From CAVXDP01 sp964562925 (GTDB taxonomy: Archaea; Thermoproteota; Bathyarchaeia; 40CM-2-53-6; CAVXDP01): a stretch of DNA of 23,105 nt. The position numbers and the translations under genes were made by a program. The stretch covers positions 1 to 23,105 of the forward strand of contig CAZLVF010000022.1 in the NCBI GenBank assembly GCA_964562925.1, written 5' to 3'. The notes below the pieces were generated by a model. That model ran no database searches. It was not told the origin of the DNA and saw only the letters and a program-made list of their open reading frames with translations. Positions 21,827-23,105 of this stretch are shown piece by piece. Every line of letters begins with the position of its first letter. Position 1 is the first letter of the stretch.

Positions 21827-22624
21827 ATGGATCAAGAAATTTTTAACCTCAAAGATAGGGTTGCTATTGTAACTGGTGCTACAAGTGGAATTGGTAGGGC
21901 GGTGGCTGTCGGATTTGCAAATTTTGGGGCAAACATAGTGGTGGTTGGTAGAGATTTGGATAGGGCCAAAGCCGTATCAGGTCAGATAGAGAAAATCGGT
22001 AGGAAGAATCTGATAGTCAGGACTGATGTTGTCAATCCTAATGACGTCACATCAATGGTCAACAGAACTCTTGATGAATTTGGAAGGATCGATATCCTTG
22101 TCAACGCTGCTGGTATCGCAAGAATAGAGGGCTCTGCAGAAGATCTTTCTGAACAGGATTGGGACGATACTATGTCTATTAATTTGAAGGGTACGTTCCT
22201 CTGTGCTAAAGCTGTCGCTCCTTCCATGATAAAACAGAAAAAGGGGAAAATAATCAATTTTGCCTCGACAGACGGCATAATAGGCGTTCCACATGAAGCC
22301 GCCTACTGTGCAAGTAAGGGTGGCATTATTGCTCTGACAAAGACATTGGCTGTAGAATGGGCAAAACACAATATTTGTGTGAATGCGATTGCACCATGTG
22401 ATGTCGAAACTGAGATGTACCACAATTGGATTAGAATTCTTGGAAAGGGATATGCCGACTACGCACGCAACAGGACGCCACTTTCAAGGGTGCGTGGAAC
22501 GATTCCCCAACCAGATGACGTAGCCAGCGCTGCTGTATTTTTGGCATCCGACGCGTCAAATTGGATTACTGGACATACTCTCTGTGTAGATGGGGGGAGC
22601 ACCACAACCGAAAAGACATACTGA
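21827..22624 (+). CDS. Short-chain dehydrogenase/reductase (SDR, classical type)
   Basis: 265 residues, ATG start, TGA stop. The cofactor motif TGATSGIG is at 16-23, NAAG at 93-96, structural Asn119, and the catalytic residues are Ser147, Tyr160 and Lys164 (YCASK). The C-terminal GHTLCVDGGST is typical of the FabG-like group of NAD(P)-dependent oxidoreductases. The substrate cannot be told; VVGRDLDRA after the second strand gives an Arg that suggests NADP preference. Base composition is visibly lower in GC than the RNA-processing block, which may indicate acquisition with the neighbouring methylamine gene. Convergent with mtmB, 70 bp between stops. Confidence 0.92.
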   Translation: MDQEIFNLKDRVAIVTGATSGIGRAVAVGFANFGANIVVVGRDLDRAKAVSGQIEKIGRKNLIVRTDVVNPNDVTSMVNRTLDEFGRIDILVNAAGIARIEGSAEDLSEQDWDDTMSINLKGTFLCAKAVAPSMIKQKKGKIINFASTDGIIGVPHEAAYCASKGGIIALTKTLAVEWAKHNICVNAIAPCDVETEMYHNWIRILGKGYADYARNRTPLSRVRGTIPQPDDVASAAVFLASDASNWITGHTLCVDGGSTTTEKTY

Positions 22625-22694
22625 GGTCTTTAGGAGACACGCAACCGACAGAGTAAGCGTTTCTTTTGCCTCTTGGAGTAGTCAATGGAGTAAG

Positions 22695-23105
22695 TTAGAC
22701 GAGCGGAACTCCTATCTCTCGTAGTTCTTTTCCAACTTCGCTGTAAATTCCCAAGTATTCATCTCCGGGCTGACCCGTTTTCAAATCATAGCATTCTTGA
22801 TACTTCTTTCCTTTCGGAGCATTCTTAATATATGGCTCATATTTCTTCAGAAGTTCTTTTACTATCAGGTTTGAGTCGCTTCTTTTGATTCCTGCCCCCG
22901 CATGAGACAACTCCACTGTCAACTTCATTTCAAGTGGAGTCAACCGGTCTTTCTCTATAGCTCCAGCGGGGTGCGGGTAAGCTGATTGTCCGGAAGGAAC
23001 CGCGTGCAGTATGGAAGCGGCAACCTCGTAGAGCAACATTTTCGTGCATGGTCCCGCTGCTTGGTAGGTAAGTTGGATATGTGGGAAGGATAGGTTCCTG
23101 CTTAT
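22695..23105 (-). CDS. mtmB: Monomethylamine:corrinoid methyltransferase, C-terminal 136 residues (N-terminus beyond window)
   Basis: The minus-strand frame is open from the right edge to a TAA at 22695. Signatures match the end of MtmB: YQAAGPCTKMLLYEVAAS (Methanosarcina has AGPCTEM), LTPLEMKLTVELSHAGAGI, and near the end APKGKKYQECYDLKTGQP, then DEYLGIYSEV. MtmB transfers the methyl group of monomethylamine to a corrinoid protein (MtmC), feeding methanogenesis or another methyl pathway. The family is about 458 residues with the pyrrolysine (in-frame UAG) near residue 202, so that codon lies outside this window, about 300-400 bp further right. An internal ATG at 23037-23039 is not the true start because conserved sequence continues upstream of it. 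Confidence 0.9.
   Translation of the reverse strand: MSRNLSFPHIQLTYQAAGPCTKMLLYEVAASILHAVPSGQSAYPHPAGAIEKDRLTPLEMKLTVELSHAGAGIKRSDSNLIVKELLKKYEPYIKNAPKGKKYQECYDLKTGQPGDEYLGIYSEVGKELREIGVPLV

Noticed and set aside
1..23105. CRISPR arrays, transposases, rRNA genes, tRNA-Pyl
   Set aside because: I looked for repeated spacers, IS-type ORFs, rRNA landmarks and a CTA-anticodon tRNA and found none in the window.

Overview
The window reads as a piece of archaeal genome, most likely from the Thermoproteota (TACK) side and plausibly a Bathyarchaeia-type or methylotrophic lineage recovered as a metagenome bin. Grounds for this are TATA-type promoters, frequent TTG/GTG starts, archaeal tRNA-splicing endonuclease, form III RuBisCO, tRNA genes full of small introns, and the C-terminus of a monomethylamine methyltransferase (MtmB) running off the right edge. 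A 100-N scaffold gap flanked by identical 55-nt ends points to a metagenome assembly. The exact lineage is an inference.

Layout. 1-1201: purH (purine synthesis, incomplete). 1483-4889: an amino-acid module with a 2,4-diaminopentanoate dehydrogenase-like enzyme, a class IV aminotransferase and a divergent class III aminotransferase. 4906-8070: single genes (UPF0173 hydrolase, coiled-coil hypothetical, sirtuin, VOC protein, HicB-like protein, a frameshifted small ORF). 8326-12997: an RNA-processing block with tRNA-Arg(CCT), a zinc-ribbon peptide, hisS, a non-catalytic tRNA endonuclease subunit, mtnA, an HTH-PRTase regulator and tRNA-Arg(TCG). 13149-13248: scaffold gap. 13489-16521: a UPF0182 giant membrane protein interrupted near its end by an in-frame TAG. 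16522-18278: gene-poor, with a sugar-kinase remnant and two small ORFs. 18279-20716: form III RuBisCO and thiL. 20903-21279: tRNA-Thr(CGT) overlapped antisense by a small ORF. 21827-23105: a more AT-rich SDR dehydrogenase and the MtmB C-terminus.

The main discovery is a set of seven short bulge-helix-bulge (BHB) introns. Six lie in the three tRNA genes: three in tRNA-Arg(CCT) at 30/31, 37/38 and 45/46, two in tRNA-Arg(TCG) at 29/30 and 37/38, and one in the D arm of tRNA-Thr. The seventh is a 28-nt intron inside the protein-coding gene mtnA. It sits directly after the catalytic-Cys codon, splits the next Asn codon, and has two AA|T bulges plus a 7-bp perfect hairpin. Removing it restores one uninterrupted 355-residue MtnA. 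The endonuclease subunit in the same block lacks the catalytic Tyr and His, which implies the heteromeric, broad-specificity type of splicing endonuclease that handles non-canonical introns.

A second point of interest is an amber codon directly joining the 909-codon UPF0182 ORF to an in-frame 100-codon tail carrying a C-terminal membrane anchor. This occurs in a genome that carries mtmB, a gene family that normally contains a pyrrolysine (UAG) codon. TAG is, however, a common ordinary stop in this window, so readthrough is only a hypothesis.
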